Of a stretch of 64,000 nt of DNA, positions 34,547 through 47,258 are shown piece by piece (position 1 is the first letter of the stretch; every line of letters starts with the position of its first letter). A model generated the notes under the pieces. It searched no databases. It was not told the origin of the DNA and saw nothing but the letters and a program-made list of their open reading frames with translations. Source of the DNA: Argopecten irradians. Lineage: Eukaryota > Mollusca > Bivalvia > Pectinida > Pectinidae. The stretch spans positions 26,239,963 to 26,303,962 of the forward strand of contig NC_091142.1 of NCBI RefSeq assembly GCF_041381155.1. Direction: 5' to 3'. The translations under genes were made by a program, and so were the position numbers.

Positions 34547-37083
34547 TTAACATTCATTATCATTTATCCTTTTGATTTTCAAAGTGAGAAGTTTGTTTTG
34601 TAATTTCAAATTTTCTATTTCCAGCTGCAGCTTCTGCTTCCTGAGTTGCTGGATCCCTGCAGTGCTGTCATCTGATTCTAGGGGTGAAGCTACTGTGCAT
34701 GATGGCAAGATGGTAGCTGCACATGAAGACATGATCTCTGTTGTTATGGTGCTGCATGGGGGTCTGTTATAAAGACAATTCAAAGGATTAAAACTAACTG
34801 ACAATCCATGTAGTACATCATTTCATAATAAATATATGCCATCAATTCATAGATGATAACAAAAATTAATGATAAAAATAATGAAAAACATGAAATTTGA
34901 AATGTCATACATACATGTTCATTGAAACATGTACATAGACATATACATGTGTATTGATTTTTTTTTTTTTTAGTTTTGAAGTTACAATAAATGCACCAAA
35001 ACTTAGATTTTGGCTATATTTGAAGCTTCCTTTTGCAGAATGATTACCATAATTCCTTTACAAATATGTGCGTTGGAAAGATAGATCCAAATATTTTGTA
35101 CTTGATATGAACTAGTAATTTGCATGTACATTTTCAACTAGCCCTATAATCTGTCATAAAATACCTTGAGATTGATGGAAACACTGGGTCAGTGTTTAGA
35201 AGCATCATCATGGATGTGTCCACTGCCCCATCAATGCCACAAATGGACACATTATCCAGGCCAATTACATTGCCCACAGCCTCAGCAATTGGACTGATCT
35301 GGGGCATAGAAGATGGACCACCACCTGAAATTGAGTACATGTATGCATTTAAGGTTGTTTATTTACCATTTATAATTCCATTTATCAATATTAATTTTGA
35401 CTGAAATCAGAATATAAGTACAGAAAATGTAATTGTATAATATATTTACATGAAAAAGAATCTGTGGCCTTTTTATTTTACTATACAGCTGTATTTCATT
35501 TTTAATCAAGAAAGTACACAATTGTGTATATGTGCAAGGCATTTTATTAGTGTGACATAATCAGGCAATAATCCATTTGGAAAAAAACAGGTTTACTGCA
35601 AGAAGAAAATAAATAGATTTACAGAAAATAAGACATATTATGAAAAGCCAGTTGGAGTTTTTATATTCAGTTTCTGTATTTACATGTCTGTATCTCACAT
35701 ATATCTGTACATCTCATATGTATCTGTATCTCATATGTATATGTATCTCATTTACATATGTCTGCATTTTAAAATAAAAAGTAAATACCTGAATCAAATT
35801 ATAGCTATTAAAATTAAATTACAGATACATGTATAGATCTGCAATTTAATTAATGAAATTAATTTATCAACATTTTTAAAATACAAATATCTTAATTCCT
35901 TAAACAATACAAATATTTATCTTAAAACTACAGATACATGTATTTGTAATTATAAGACAATGCATGTAAGCTTGTTTATCTCAATCTGTATTAACAATAG
36001 TAAATAGATTTAAGCTAAGCCTTAATGAAAATAATGTTATGTACAGATGATTTTGAAAACAGCTTATCATAATCTGTATTGTTCATGCATAGACCTAAAT
36101 ATCTACAATGACAATAAATGAAGATGTCTGTAATCAAAATATGGGTAAACTCTGTTTTTGATTCCAAATAAGAGTGGTCGTTGTGTTTATTTATAAATGA
36201 CTGTTGAAGATACTATTGGACAGTATTGGTAGGAGGGTTGGTCTTAACCTATCAATATTCATAATTGGGCGGTACTAATACTATTTATGGATGTTAGGCG
36301 TATTCGATTTACTGTTTCCGACCTGTTTGCAGTATGTAAATACGTCTGTATTTCATCGTTTCTCGCCAAAACATAATACAAAACAAGTGCAAACTATGTC
36401 TATAGTTGAAATATTACTATAAATCATGATCAGGTTATGTAGTATTCATATGGAACTTCGATTCAGTTGTCGGAAACTTATACACTGTATATTGCAACAG
36501 TACAGTAATAGAGATGACAATGTAAATCGAGCATTCCTATTCAAAGAACGACAACCCGACAGAGTAAACATTGCACCGGCCATCGAGATGTTGAGAACTT
36601 GGCTAACAGAGATTTTGACGATCTGTTGTGATTTTACACTCAAAGTAAAGTAAGTAGAAATGAAATTGTTATTAAACTGCATTAACCAGTCATGACTGTC
36701 GCACAACAGTTCACAGATCAAGGCGAGTCGTCTGCTAGATGCTTAGGGTTATGCCTACAACGTTAATGATCGAACTACGAGTAATTACCTGTCATCACTG
36801 CCTGTCTGCGGTGGTCAGACAACTCTGCCTTCCCCTTCATATGGAGGTTGTGCCATTTTTTTTCTACCTCCTCTACGCTTCGTCTGACAGTAGAACTGGC
36901 GTTGATGGCATCTGTTATGCGCTGCCATGCTTCCCTTTTCCTCTGGGTCGTAACCCCCGCACCAAACTTGGCCCTGATAACATCCTTCTTCTCTTCAACA
37001 AATTTTGTTAGCTGCAAGCATTCGTCTGCCGTCCAGTTTGGTTTCCGCTTTTTGCTTGGTGTCTCAACAATATTCGTTGCCAT
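34547..37083 (-). CDS. NAIF1-like Myb/SANT DNA-binding protein (copy A)
   Basis: The second Harbinger gene, which in known families binds DNA and helps the transposase enter the nucleus. Exons: 37,083-36,789, 35,324-35,165 and 34,763-34,547, with GT/AG borders and matching phases, giving 223 residues. Residues 1-98 form the Myb/SANT-like domain: KKRKPNWTADECLQLTKFV, REAWQRITDAINAS and VEEVEKKWHNLHMKGKAE, close in layout to NAIF1. The middle exon is Gly/Ser/acidic without a motif. The last exon ends in a coiled coil (QQLRKQKLQLEIENLKLQN), likely for pairing. An in-frame upstream ATG (37,191) would add 36 residues, but MATN fits the domain better and has a purine at -3. Convergent with the transposase. 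Confidence 0.8.
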
Positions 37084-37204
37084 TTTTTCAGAGAAGCTAG
37101 ACAAGCAGACGACGATCGCGCACGTGTTTTGTCCGCGTGGTATTGTTTGTAAACAAAAAGTACGGGAAACATGATGTCTCGCCATTGACAACGAGCCATC
37201 TAAG

Positions 37205-37355
37205 ATTTTTGCAATATGCTTAGCAAAAAACAGCTAAGCATAATGCTTAGAATATTTATGCAACAGATATTAAGCATCTTGCTTAACTAAGTGTATTGAA
37301 AATTTACTTAAGTACAAACTTAAGAAAATTCTTAGATTTTTTATGCATACGAGTC
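37205..37355 (-). promoter_or_regulatory. SANT-side terminus (copy A)
   Basis: Ends in ATGCATACGAGTC followed by CAG. TTAAG, GCTTAA and CTTAAG words are clustered as in 31,066-31,225. Confidence 0.55.
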
Positions 37356-37358
37356 CAG

Positions 37359-38058
37359 GCATTCCGCGTCGCGTCGGCCACCTGCGACGAACTGCAACAT
37401 CCTTCTCCCGGGAACAAATCGCATTGGATGGGGTTTCTTCTTTTGATATTTTACCATAAAGTCATTTTATATAAGCTCTTAAATGTCCATTTGCCGTATA
37501 TCAAACTTCATTCTTATAAATAAAACATGTTGATTCAGTACTCACTTATTGATACTACTGCAACTTTCCAGGCTACCAACTTTTTTAATTGGCGCCTAGA
37601 TTTTTTGGCCTGGGAGCCACACTGGCAACCAGATAAAAAAATTCACTTGGAGCCTTTACAAAACCGCTCGTGACATATTCATCCAAAACTTTGAGTGACA
37701 AATCCTTTTCGCTTAAAAATCCTTGCAGTAGAGGAGAACGTGAAGCAACTATATAGGCCTGGGGGCAGGAGGGGCGGGGCCCAATAGGGGAAATAAAAGT
37801 AAATCCTATAAATCGCTACTAGTCATAGAGTTCTGCATGGATCATAACCAAATTTGGCCACAAACATCCTTGGAGGAAGGGGAACAGAGCTTGTATAAAT
37901 TTTGGCTCTGACCCCCAGGGGGCAGGAATGGTGGGGCCCAATAGGGGAATTAGAGGTAAATATTCAAATTTCTTCAGAAAATAAACAATGAACCTGTATC
38001 CAGAATATTACTTGGCATTACAAACCAGGTGAGCGATACAGGCCCTCTGGGCCTCTTG
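37359..38058 (+). repeat. Unclassified dispersed repeat ending in a short hairpin
   Basis: Two similar G-rich blocks (GGGGCCCAATAGGGGAA at about 37,777 and 37,938) lie in a longer repeat that ends with the hairpin AGGCCCTCTGGGCCT (38,041-38,053) and then CTTG. A terminal hairpin recalls Helitron-like 3' ends, but the last bases do not fit CTRR, so the class is left open. Confidence 0.4.
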
Positions 38059-38555
38059 TTTTTCTACCTCTTCTACGCTTCGTCTGACAGTAGAACTGGC
38101 GTTGATGGCATCTGTTATGCGCTGCCATGCTTCCCTTTTCCTCTGGGTCGTAACCCCCGCACCAAACTTGGCCCTGATAACATCCTTTTTCTCTTCAGCA
38201 GGTTTTGTTAGCTGCAAGCATTCGTCTGCCGTCCAGTTTGGTTTCCGCTTTTTGCTTGGTGTCTCAACAATATTCGTTGCCATTTTTTCAGAGAAGCTAG
38301 ACAAGCAGACGACGATCGCGCACGTGTTTTGTCCGCGTTGTATTGTTTGTAAACAAAAAGTACGGGAAACATGATGTCTCGCCATTGACAACGAGCCATC
38401 TAAGATTTTTGCAATATGCTTAGCAAAAAACAGCTAAGCATAATGCTTAGAATATTTATGCAACAGATATTAAGCATCTTGCTTAACTAAGTGTATTGAA
38501 AATTTACTTAAGTACAAACTTAAGAAAATTCTTAGATTTTTTATGCATACGAGTC
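38059..38555 (-). mobile_element. Harbinger scrap E (SANT-side end)
   Basis: Carries the SANT-side terminus (ends 38,555, then CAG) and SANT exon 1 from the start codon (38,283) to the A-run in VEEVEKK, where it is cut off against the preceding repeat. The rest of the element is missing. Confidence 0.8.
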
Positions 38556-38576
38556 CAGAACTACACCAGTGAATGA

Positions 38577-39715
38577 TCTCTTGATAATACGATAATAGTT
38601 CCTGATGGCGATTATCCTGCGGTGTTTGACCTAACAAGTGAGCTTGATGAATCATTGCCTACTGGAATAGTGACATCCAGTGAAAGCAATACAGATAAAA
38701 GAAATCCAAAAAGGAAACATCCCATGGCCAGCAACAATGAATCTCCTGAGATATATCGCCTGGATAGAGTGGGCAATAGACCATCTAAAAGGCAACGTGT
38801 TCAGGACAAGGTTCAGGACGAGTTTCATCAAGGTTTGGTGTGTGATTATTGTGGTTATGTTGTGGTCAGCAAAGTACAACAAGAGGAAGAAAAATTCATG
38901 ATGTGTCATTTCTCTGATTGTAAACATAACTCAGCAAGTTTTGCTAAAATAAAAATGTCAGATGAAAAAACTGGCATAGCTGTAGCTGTTATCAAAGAGA
39001 GTGTTCTAATGGTTTCCAGAAGTAAACATGCTGCGTTGGTCAATCAGGTTGTGCCAATGTGTCCAGAGAAGGATTGTAACCAGATACACGAATCCATATG
39101 GACATGTGCAAAACACTATGAGATGTGTCACTCCCCACAAAACTCAACCTGCTATGGCTTAGCAAATGTGGTTTCTTTTAGAACCATAGTGTTTCTCAAC
39201 TACAAACATTTGCTCGAAATGTCATTTCTCATTTGATAGTTCATCAGCTATTCATAAACACTGGGAGCGTACTGGCTGTCTGAGTGGATTTAGGACAAAG
39301 ACAAATGACAAAGATATAGTGACACTGTTTTTCTGTTCCTACTGTAACTCACTTCATCCAAATTTTGCTTCCTGCAGAACGCATATCATAAAGCAACACA
39401 ATATCAAAAAGGATGCTTCTATGAATGTGGTAGTCGTTGAAGCAACAAACTGCTAAACTTGAATTATTGCCTATAGAACCTAGATCAGTTGAGGACCAAG
39501 CACAATATGAGAAGGGTCTCTTATCATCCATGAAAAGGACTGCCAGAAGATATGGTTTTGGTGTTAAAGCAACAAAAAAACATCTTAAAGCTGAACACAA
39601 AATATATAGATTAAAGTATCCACATATAAAAGATTCAAAGGCATCTGCACAAGATTCAAAGGCATCTAAAGCCAAAAAAGCCCGTAAAAAATATAAGAAC
39701 TTAAAAGACATGTAA
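38577..39715 (+). pseudogene. Atypical multi-zinc-finger gene fragment
   Basis: An open frame from 38,577 (after a stop) to 39,236 has no ATG at its head (VPDGDYPAVFDLTSELDE), so a 5' exon is missing; an AG just before TTCCTGATGG could be its acceptor. Later pieces in other frames run on to 39,715. Zinc-binding clusters: VCDYCGY with a later CHFSDCKH; CPEKDCNQIHESIWTCAKH (C2H2); ICSKCHFSFDSSSAIHKHW; and FFCSYCNSLHPNFASCRTH with IIKQH. A Lys-rich tail ends it (KAKKARKKYKNLKDM). Two frame changes make it a likely pseudogene or retrocopy. It lies in the cargo between Harbinger copies. Family not recognised. Confidence 0.5.
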
Positions 39716-39719
39716 ATAG

Positions 39720-40260
39720 AAACAGGTATGCAGTTAACTAGCGAAAGTTGTGTTAATTAAGCACTGGTAACTGTTATAAATTTTCAAAGTGCCTCTATCA
39801 TTTATGCAGTGTCTGACAAACTTGCTTGCAAAAGTGCTGAAAAAGTGGAGATAAAGAGCTTGAGGTGGTGGTACGTCAACTATCAGGATACATAGCTACA
39901 TCAGCCATTTTAGATCAACTAAGGACAAGCACCGACATAGTTGTTAAAAAGATGTTAACAAAAAATTATTTTTCAATTTCAGATGTTTTATGTACAATGG
40001 CTATAAAAGTTATTATTTTAAAAGCAGAATCAAACATTCCATCTACCTTTTATAATTAATTTTACACACACAAACTATCATTTTGAAGGAAAATTAGAGA
40101 AGACAAATACAATGTATTATATTTAGGCCATAGATTACAAAATGTATGCTACACCAATGAACATCTTCAAGGAATACATTCTACTCAATCTTTTTTTGTT
40201 TTTTTTGTTGTTAAAAAATTGGTTTATGAATTAAAAAAATGTATTTTTTTAATTCATGTT
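39720..40260. other. Likely 3' flank of the zinc-finger fragment
   Basis: AT-rich with no domain. Ends in a T-rich stretch before the hairpin element. Confidence 0.3.
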
Positions 40261-40264
40261 ATTT

Positions 40265-40617
40265 AAGGATTAACTTGAATAGATTTTTTATGTTATGGAG
40301 ATATAACACAAAAATCTGAGTGTACTCTAAATAAACCGCGAAGCGGTTTATGATGAGAGTACACTCAGATTTTTGTGTTATATCTCCATAACATAAAAAA
40401 TCTATTCAAATTAATCCTTATAATTCAATTTACTAAAGATAATCTCTTCAACATTTAAAATTCATTTTGGGACTCTTTTGTCTTTGAAATTATTACGCCG
40501 TCATCTCAGCCAATCAGAAGCGACGTTACAAACGGCGACGCCATTTTTTCCTTTATGGGCTGATAAAGTAAATTTTTAAACCAATGGAAATGCTCGTAAC
40601 AAGCAAAATTGAATTAT
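40265..40617. mobile_element. Hairpin element, copy 2
   Basis: The same 155-bp palindrome (40,265-40,419) and following 200 bp as at 24,694-25,046, without the extra half-hairpin. Confidence 0.8.
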
Positions 40618-40619
40618 AT

Positions 40620-41395
40620 TAAATCAACCCATATCATTTCACTATCAAGGATGGCGTGATTTCATACAGATGTTGTATTCCCTGCATTTTTACATATGGT
40701 AAACTCCAGTATTCAAAAGGTCAGCCAGACAGATCATTGAACTTGGTAGAATATATGAACTTGGTGATATCCAACAAAAGGTTTGTGTCTCAATACATCA
40801 TAAGCGTGTAACAGAAAACATTTCTTTTCATTATTATGAAACTAACGGTACACATCTCTTGATTTTATCAACTCTTGAAATTATCAAAATCCAGCGTTTT
40901 CTTTGGTAAAATGATTGTCCACAACCAGCACAATACTTATATCAGCTGTTACTTATAACAGTATATTTCAACACTAGCACCAAAATTGGGTCTCTTAAAA
41001 TGATCACAATCCTACATTTTCTTCCTTGAAAGGATTGTCTATACCCATCACAACATTTATAATCCTAAATTAATATAGAAACCAATATCAGTTATTACAG
41101 AAAACAGTATCAAAATCCATAATTTTCTTTATTAAAATGATTACCCATACCCAAAACGACACTTATAATCCAATATTCATGTAGAAATCAATGTCAGTTG
41201 CTAATGGTAACAGTTTTTTAACACTGGCACCAAAACCTCAACTTGGGATTCCAACACAAAACATACATACATGATCAGTAAAATAATAGGAAATGGGTAA
41301 ATGCTATTGAATCGTATGGTCATATAGGATATTTTCTCAATATTTAAATATACAGGAATTGCTTGATATAACAATATAACAATACACTACAAACT
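40620..41395. other. No gene seen
   Basis: Several diverged repeats of CAAAATCC..TTTTCTT-type words and of ACAGTATTTCAACAC suggest an old tandem structure. Non-coding. Confidence 0.35.
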
Positions 41396-41399
41396 TCTC

Positions 41400-41622
41400 C
41401 GGGGCCGCGTTAACTGAGTGGTTAAGATGTCCTGACATATTACCACAAGCTCTCCATCTCTGGGATGCGAGTTCAAATCCCTTGTGGAGCAGTTGCCAGG
41501 TACTGACCGCTGGTCGGTGGTTTTTCTCCGGATACTCCAGCTTTCCACAACTGACAAACCTGGCACGTCCTTACACGACCCTGGCTGTCTATAGGACATT
41601 AAACTAATAAAACCAAATCAAA
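41400..41622 (+). repeat. tRNA-derived SINE, near full length
   Basis: The head has A box TTAACTGAGTGGTTAAG (41,409-41,425) and B box GAGTTCAAATCCC (41,469-41,481). A central block reads GGTTTTTCTCCGGATACTCC; the tail reads TGTCTATAGGACATTAAACT followed by an AAACCAAATCAAA end. Possible short target duplication around CAAACT..CC. The head most resembles a Ser/Leu-type tRNA, but that is a rough call. Confidence 0.75.
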
Positions 41623-41629
41623 CTCCATA

Positions 41630-42123
41630 AAAGTATATTCGTGCCTTTGAACGGCAAACATACATGTATAGTTATCCTGACATTAGTTACCATCTTTCAT
41701 CGAGATAAAAGTATTTTAAAGTTAAATTGACTACCAATATAACTTGGATATGAACAGACATTTCTTTTGGGTACAGTTAAACAATTAACATATTAATTTA
41801 ACAAGATGAAAGTAAAGGATCTATAATTGTTCGTGGTTTGAACTACTGTCAGCAAAAATAAATAAAAAAACAAGAACAAACTTATTAATATCTTTAATAT
41901 TCATCTTTTTAGTAATATCAAATCCGTAATTGCCTATTCATACAGAAAATATCTTGTATTGCAAGTAGTCTAAAGTTGAAGAAAAAAAACCCGTTCATTT
42001 ATATATATAACACCAAGTTCATGTACAGGACTAGAAAACTATCAAGCACCAGGGACAGTATAATGGCCATTTCATTATAAAATTCCAGTTGCCATCCAAA
42101 AGCATTTGCACATACACTAAAAA
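41630..42123. other. No feature seen
   Basis: AT-rich DNA up to the CAG (42,124-42,126) bordering Harbinger copy D. Confidence 0.35.
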
Positions 42124-42623
42124 CAGGACTCGTATGCATAAAAAATCTTAAATGGTTAAGAATATGCTTAAGTTAAAAATTCCGCTAAGCATGTTGATTT
42201 TTGTGCTAAGTATATTGCTTATCTTGTTAAGTGGCTTGCATGATTTTTCTTAACACTTAAGAATATTCTTAACATTAAACAACCACCTTACCTGTCTCAA
42301 ATCGTTAAGCAAGATGCTTATCTTTCCAAAATGGCCGCTGCTAATGGACAGGACTCGTATGCATAAAAAATCTAAGAATTTTCTTAAGTTTGTACTTAAG
42401 TAAATTTTCAATACACTTAGTTAAGCAAGATGCTTAATATCTGTTGCATAAATATTCTAAGCATTATGCTTAGCTGTTTTTTGCTAAGCATATTGCAAAA
42501 ATCTTAGATGGCTCGTTGTCAATGGCGAGACATCATGTTTCCCGTACTTTTTGTTTACAAACAATACCACGCGGACAAAACACGTGCGCGATCGTCGTCT
42601 GCTTGTCTAGCTTCTCTGAAAAA

Positions 42624-45157
42624 ATGGCAACGAATATTGTTGAGACACCAAGCAAAAAGCGGAAACCAAACTGGACGGCAGACGAATGCTTGCAGCTAAC
42701 AAAATTTGTTGAAGAGAAGAAGGATGTTATCAGGGCCAAGTTTGGTGCGGGGGTTACGACCCAGAGGAAAAGGGAAGCATGGCAGCGCATAACAGATGCC
42801 ATCAACGCCAGTTCTACTGTCAGACGAAGCGTAGAGGAGGTAGAAAAAAAATGGCACAACCTCCATATGAAGGGGAAGGCAGAGTTGTCTGACCACCGCA
42901 GACAGGCAGTGATGACAGGTAATTACTCGTAGTTCGATTATGAACGTTGTAGGCATAACCCTAAGCATCTAGCAGACGACTCGCCTTGATCTGTGAACTG
43001 TTGTGCGACAGTCATGACTGGTTAATGCAGTTTAATAACAATTTCATTTCTACTTACTTTACTTTGAGTGTAAAATCACAACAGATCGTCAAAATCTCTG
43101 TTAGCCAAGTTCTGAACATCTCGATGGCCGGTGCAATGTTTACTCTGTCGGGTTGTCGTTCTTTGAATAGGAATGCTCGATTTACATTGTCATCTCTATT
43201 ACTGTACTGTTGCAATATACAGTGTATAAGTTTCCGACAACTGAATCGAAGTTCCATATGAATACTACATAACCTGATCATGATTTATAGTAATATTTCA
43301 ACTATAGACATAGTTTGCACTTGTTTTGTATTATGTTTTGGCGAGAAACGATGAAATACAGACGTATTTACATACTGCAAACAGGTCGGAAACAGTAAAT
43401 CGAATACGCCTAACATCCATTAATAGTATTAGTACCGCCCAATTATGAATATTGATAGGTTAAGACCAACCCTCCTACCAATACTGTCCAATAGTATCTT
43501 CAACAGTCATTTATAAATAAACACAACGACCACTCTTATTTGGAATCAAAAACAGAGTTTACCCATATTTTGATTACAGACATCTTCATTTATTGTCATT
43601 GTAGATATTTAGGTCTATGCATGAACAATACAGATTATGATAAGCTGTTTTCAAAATCATCTGTACATAACATTATTTTCATTAAGGCTTAGCTTAAATC
43701 TATTTACTATTGTTAATACAGATTGAGATAAACAAGCTTACATGCATTGTCTTATAATTACAAATACATGTATCTGTAGTTTTAAGATAAATATTTGTAT
43801 TGTTTAAGGAATTAAGATATTTGTATTTTAAAAATGTTGATAAATTAATTTCATTAATTAAATTGCAGATCTATACATGTATCTGTAATTTAATTTTAAT
43901 AGCTATAATTTGATTCAGGTATTTACTTTTTTTTTTAAAATGCAGACATATGTAAATGAGATACATATACATATGAGATACAGATACATATGAGATGTAC
44001 AGATATATGTGAGATACAGACATGTAAATACAGAAACTGAATATAAAAACTCCAACTGGCTTTTCATAATATGTCTTATTTTCTGTAAATCTATTTATTT
44101 TCTTCTTGCAGTAAACCTGTTTTTTTCCAAATGGATTATTGCCTGATTATGTCACACTAATAAAATGCCTTGCACATATACACAATTGTGTACTTTCTTG
44201 ATTAAAAATGAAATACAGCTGTATAGTAAAATAAAAAGGCCACAGATTCTTTTTCATGTAAATATATTATACAATTACATTTTCTGTACTTATATTCTGA
44301 TTTCAGTCAAAATTAATATTGATAAATGGAATTATAAATGGTAAATAAACAACCTTAAATGCATACATGTACTCAATTTCAGGTGGTGGTCAATCTTCTA
44401 TGCCCCAGATCAGTCCAATTGCTGAGGCTGTGGGCAATGTAATTGGCCTGGATAATGTGTCCATTTGTGGCATTGATGGGGCAGTGGACACATCCATGAT
44501 GATGCTTCTAAACACTGACCCAGTGTTTCCATCAATCTCAAGGTATTTTATGACAGATTATAGGGCTAGTTGAAAATGTACATGCAAATTACTAGTTCAT
44601 ATCAAGTACAAAATATTTGGATCTATCTTTCCAACGCACATATTTGTAAAGGAATTATGGTAATCATTCTGCAAAAGGAAGCTTCAAATATAGCCAAAAT
44701 CTAAGTTTTGGTGCATTTATTGTAACTTCAAAACTAAAAAAAAATATCAATACACATGTATATGTCTATGTACATGTTTCAATGAACATGTATGTATGAC
44801 ATTTCAAATTTCATGTTTTTCATTATTTTTATCATTAATTTTTGTTATCATCTATGAATTGATGGCATATATTTATTATGAAATGATGTACTACATGTAT
44901 TGTCAGTTAGTTTTAATCCTTTGAATTGTCTTTATAACAGACCCCCATGCAGCACCATAACAACAGAGATCATGTCTTCATGTGCAGCTACCATCTTGCC
45001 ATCATGCACAGTAGCTTCACCCCTATAATCAGATGACAGCACTGCAGGGATCCAGCAACTCAGGAAGCAGAAGCTGCAGCTGGAAATAGAAAATTTGAAA
45101 TTACAAAACAAACTTCTCACTTTGAAAATCAAAAGGATAAATGATAATGAATGTTAA
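42624..45157 (+). pseudogene. SANT gene, copy B
   Basis: Exons 42,624-42,918, 44,383-44,542 and 44,941-45,157, borders as in copy A. Exons 1 and 2 are intact. In exon 3 a GAA codon has become TAA (45,026-45,028), cutting off the coiled coil but leaving the whole DNA-binding domain. The product would be a protein of about 180 residues that could bind DNA without pairing, if expressed. Confidence 0.75.
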
Positions 45158-45342
45158 TTAAAACTCAAATAATAAATCAATGAAATCTATTGAATGAGTG
45201 TTACTTTGATTTATGTTTGTACATTATGTACATAACTTACAAATATCATCAGCTGATTTAAAAAAAATGATGAAGTAGATAAAAAAAACCTGGTCAGATG
45301 AAAAAAATAATTAAGTAAAAATCAAATAATATTGAGCTTACA

Positions 45343-47258
45343 TCAGAAGTGGTTACAGACAATATGGGTTCTGTAGGCTCTGCCATCAACAGGGTCCTCT
45401 TGGATACTATTAGCATCACCATCACAGTTACCATCATCTCCATCTTCATCATCATCATTATCAAGCTGTGGCATGTTTAACAATTTAGCAATGTTATGTA
45501 GAATGCCACAAGCTGTGATTAATTTGCAGACTCTCTCTGGTCTCAATCTTATCTCTCCATGCAGCACATGGAACCTTCTCTTCCATTGCCCAATAGCTCT
45601 TTCCACAATACACCTGGTAGTTTTGTGTGCACTACAAAAGTGAACCATTTGATTTGATTAAATGTTTTTATTATAAAATAAATCCTGAATTAAAGCTTGA
45701 ATTGATTTGCAAAGTCATATCAGTTTAATGTATACACTGTATACAGTGTGCACTTCATATAAATGTAGCAATATAGGTAAATATATCAATAAAATTCAAT
45801 ATTAGTTCAATTCTGCTAAAATGTGCATCAGAACCACCAATTCTCATTTCATTTCATATCATTTAAATATAAGGTTGAAATTTCTATTTTACCAAATTAT
45901 TGAATTATGATTATAAGTCAGTTGACATCTGATCATTTAAGGATACATGTTGTGTATAATATATCTTAAAAGCATAAAAACAAATAAAAAAAATTGTCAG
46001 CTACATGTACATGTACGGTGTGTACACATTCACAATGTACATGTATACAACTATATGTGCATATTTATATCAAAATTAATCTGAAACTATTTTAAACCTT
46101 TGCTTGATTTCTTAGATAACATGGTATGAGGTAGGCCAAAGACACTTACAAAATGATAATGTTTTTTAATAATGTGACTTGATTTTTTTTTACTGGAAAA
46201 GGACTGTTAATTTTAATCTGCCCACTCATAAATCAATTAAATTTATTATGAAACATATTAGATAAATGTACATGTACTAACAGATATTCTTTTTGAAATG
46301 ATCAAGCACAACATTAAATTTCATGATCAAATTAATTAACAAAATGTGCAATAATTATATACAAAATGTATATATATGCAATATTAAAAATATGGTAATC
46401 TAAATTAAACATGTATTGTGATGTGGTGAAACACACCCTATACATGCATATGGTGTCTGTTATTTTTATAAAAACTTGAAATATTTAGACATGATGAAGT
46501 TCTCTATTTTCTATTGGTTTTTTTTCAACTATGATGTTCAAATATTAGATTATCCCATTCTGAACCCCTCATATTATACAACTAGAGTTAGTTCCCTTTT
46601 CGAAAACTCTCCAATGCAATAATAACAGTAGCGCGAGTGACCGGAGAAGATTGTCAATAAAGGTAGACACAATTTTAGGAACATTTACCTGTTGTACCGA
46701 GTCTGTTGTCCGGGTAGTGGGTTGAGGTAGGGTGTCAAGAGCCAGTTTTTACAAGGATACCCGCTATCGCCAAGTAAGTGGCATTTTACCGGCACCATTC
46801 TCGCCTCAAATATCCTTGCCAGACCACTTTCACGAAGGATTCTCGCGTCGTGTGCTGACCCTGGCCATCTCGCAACTAGGTCTAAAATACGTGAATTTGC
46901 ATCCACCACAATCTGTACATTGATGGAATGGAAGTTTTTTCTGTTAACAAATTCTGGCTCGTTGATACTGGGGCGTAAAATACGTATATGTGTGCCGTCA
47001 ATTGCTCCGATAACCCCCGGAAACCTAGCAACTGCATAAAAATCTGCTTGATGTTTCCTGACAGCCTCAGCAGAAATAGGGAATGAAATGAACTTGGTAA
47101 CGACTTCCTGGCGGTTTAAAGCATTTGTCACTCTCTGGATAACTCGGGATACGGTTGACTGGTCAACATTAAAATTATCACCACTGCAGAGTTGCATTTT
47201 CCCTGTAGCATAGAATCTCAGTGCTAATAACACCTGCAAAAATGAGGGTAGGCTGTGA
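45343..47258 (-). pseudogene. Transposase, copy B, N-terminus missing
   Basis: Exon 2 (45,631-45,343) is intact, and exon 1 (from about 47,258 to 46,689) keeps all from about LPSFLQV to the donor, including GAIDGTHI and LGDSGYP. The first 70 or so residues and the promoter are gone. Confidence 0.8.

Larger units (their letters stand above)
32031..37355. mobile_element. PIF/Harbinger copy A, complete
   Basis: A 5.3-kb unit with the transposase-side end at 32,031 (GACTCGTATACATAAAAAAT) and the SANT-side end at 37,355 (ATGCATACGAGTC). It carries two convergent genes with stops 186 bp apart. Both coding sequences read through without breaks once the evident introns are removed. CAG lies on both sides (32,027-32,029 with one extra A, and 37,356-37,358). 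By eye it is nearly identical to copies B-E, so the family was active recently. It is the best candidate for an autonomous member. Confidence 0.85.
42352..47258. mobile_element. PIF/Harbinger copy B, inverted and 3'-truncated
   Basis: Starts with the SANT-side tip right after GGACAG of copy D's seventh codon. It runs through the SANT gene (plus) and the transposase (minus), then stops within transposase exon 1 at 47,258, joined to copy D over a shared TGA. It lacks its transposase-side terminus. Confidence 0.8.

Noticed and set aside
36848-37174. Long frames opposite the SANT exon 1 (also at 31,247, 38,102, 42,533 and 50,859)
   Set aside because: Shadows of the SANT coding strand. They recur only because the exon is repeated.
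46732-46923. Frames opposite transposase exon 1 (also at 32,773 and 56,185)
   Set aside because: Antisense shadows of the transposase.
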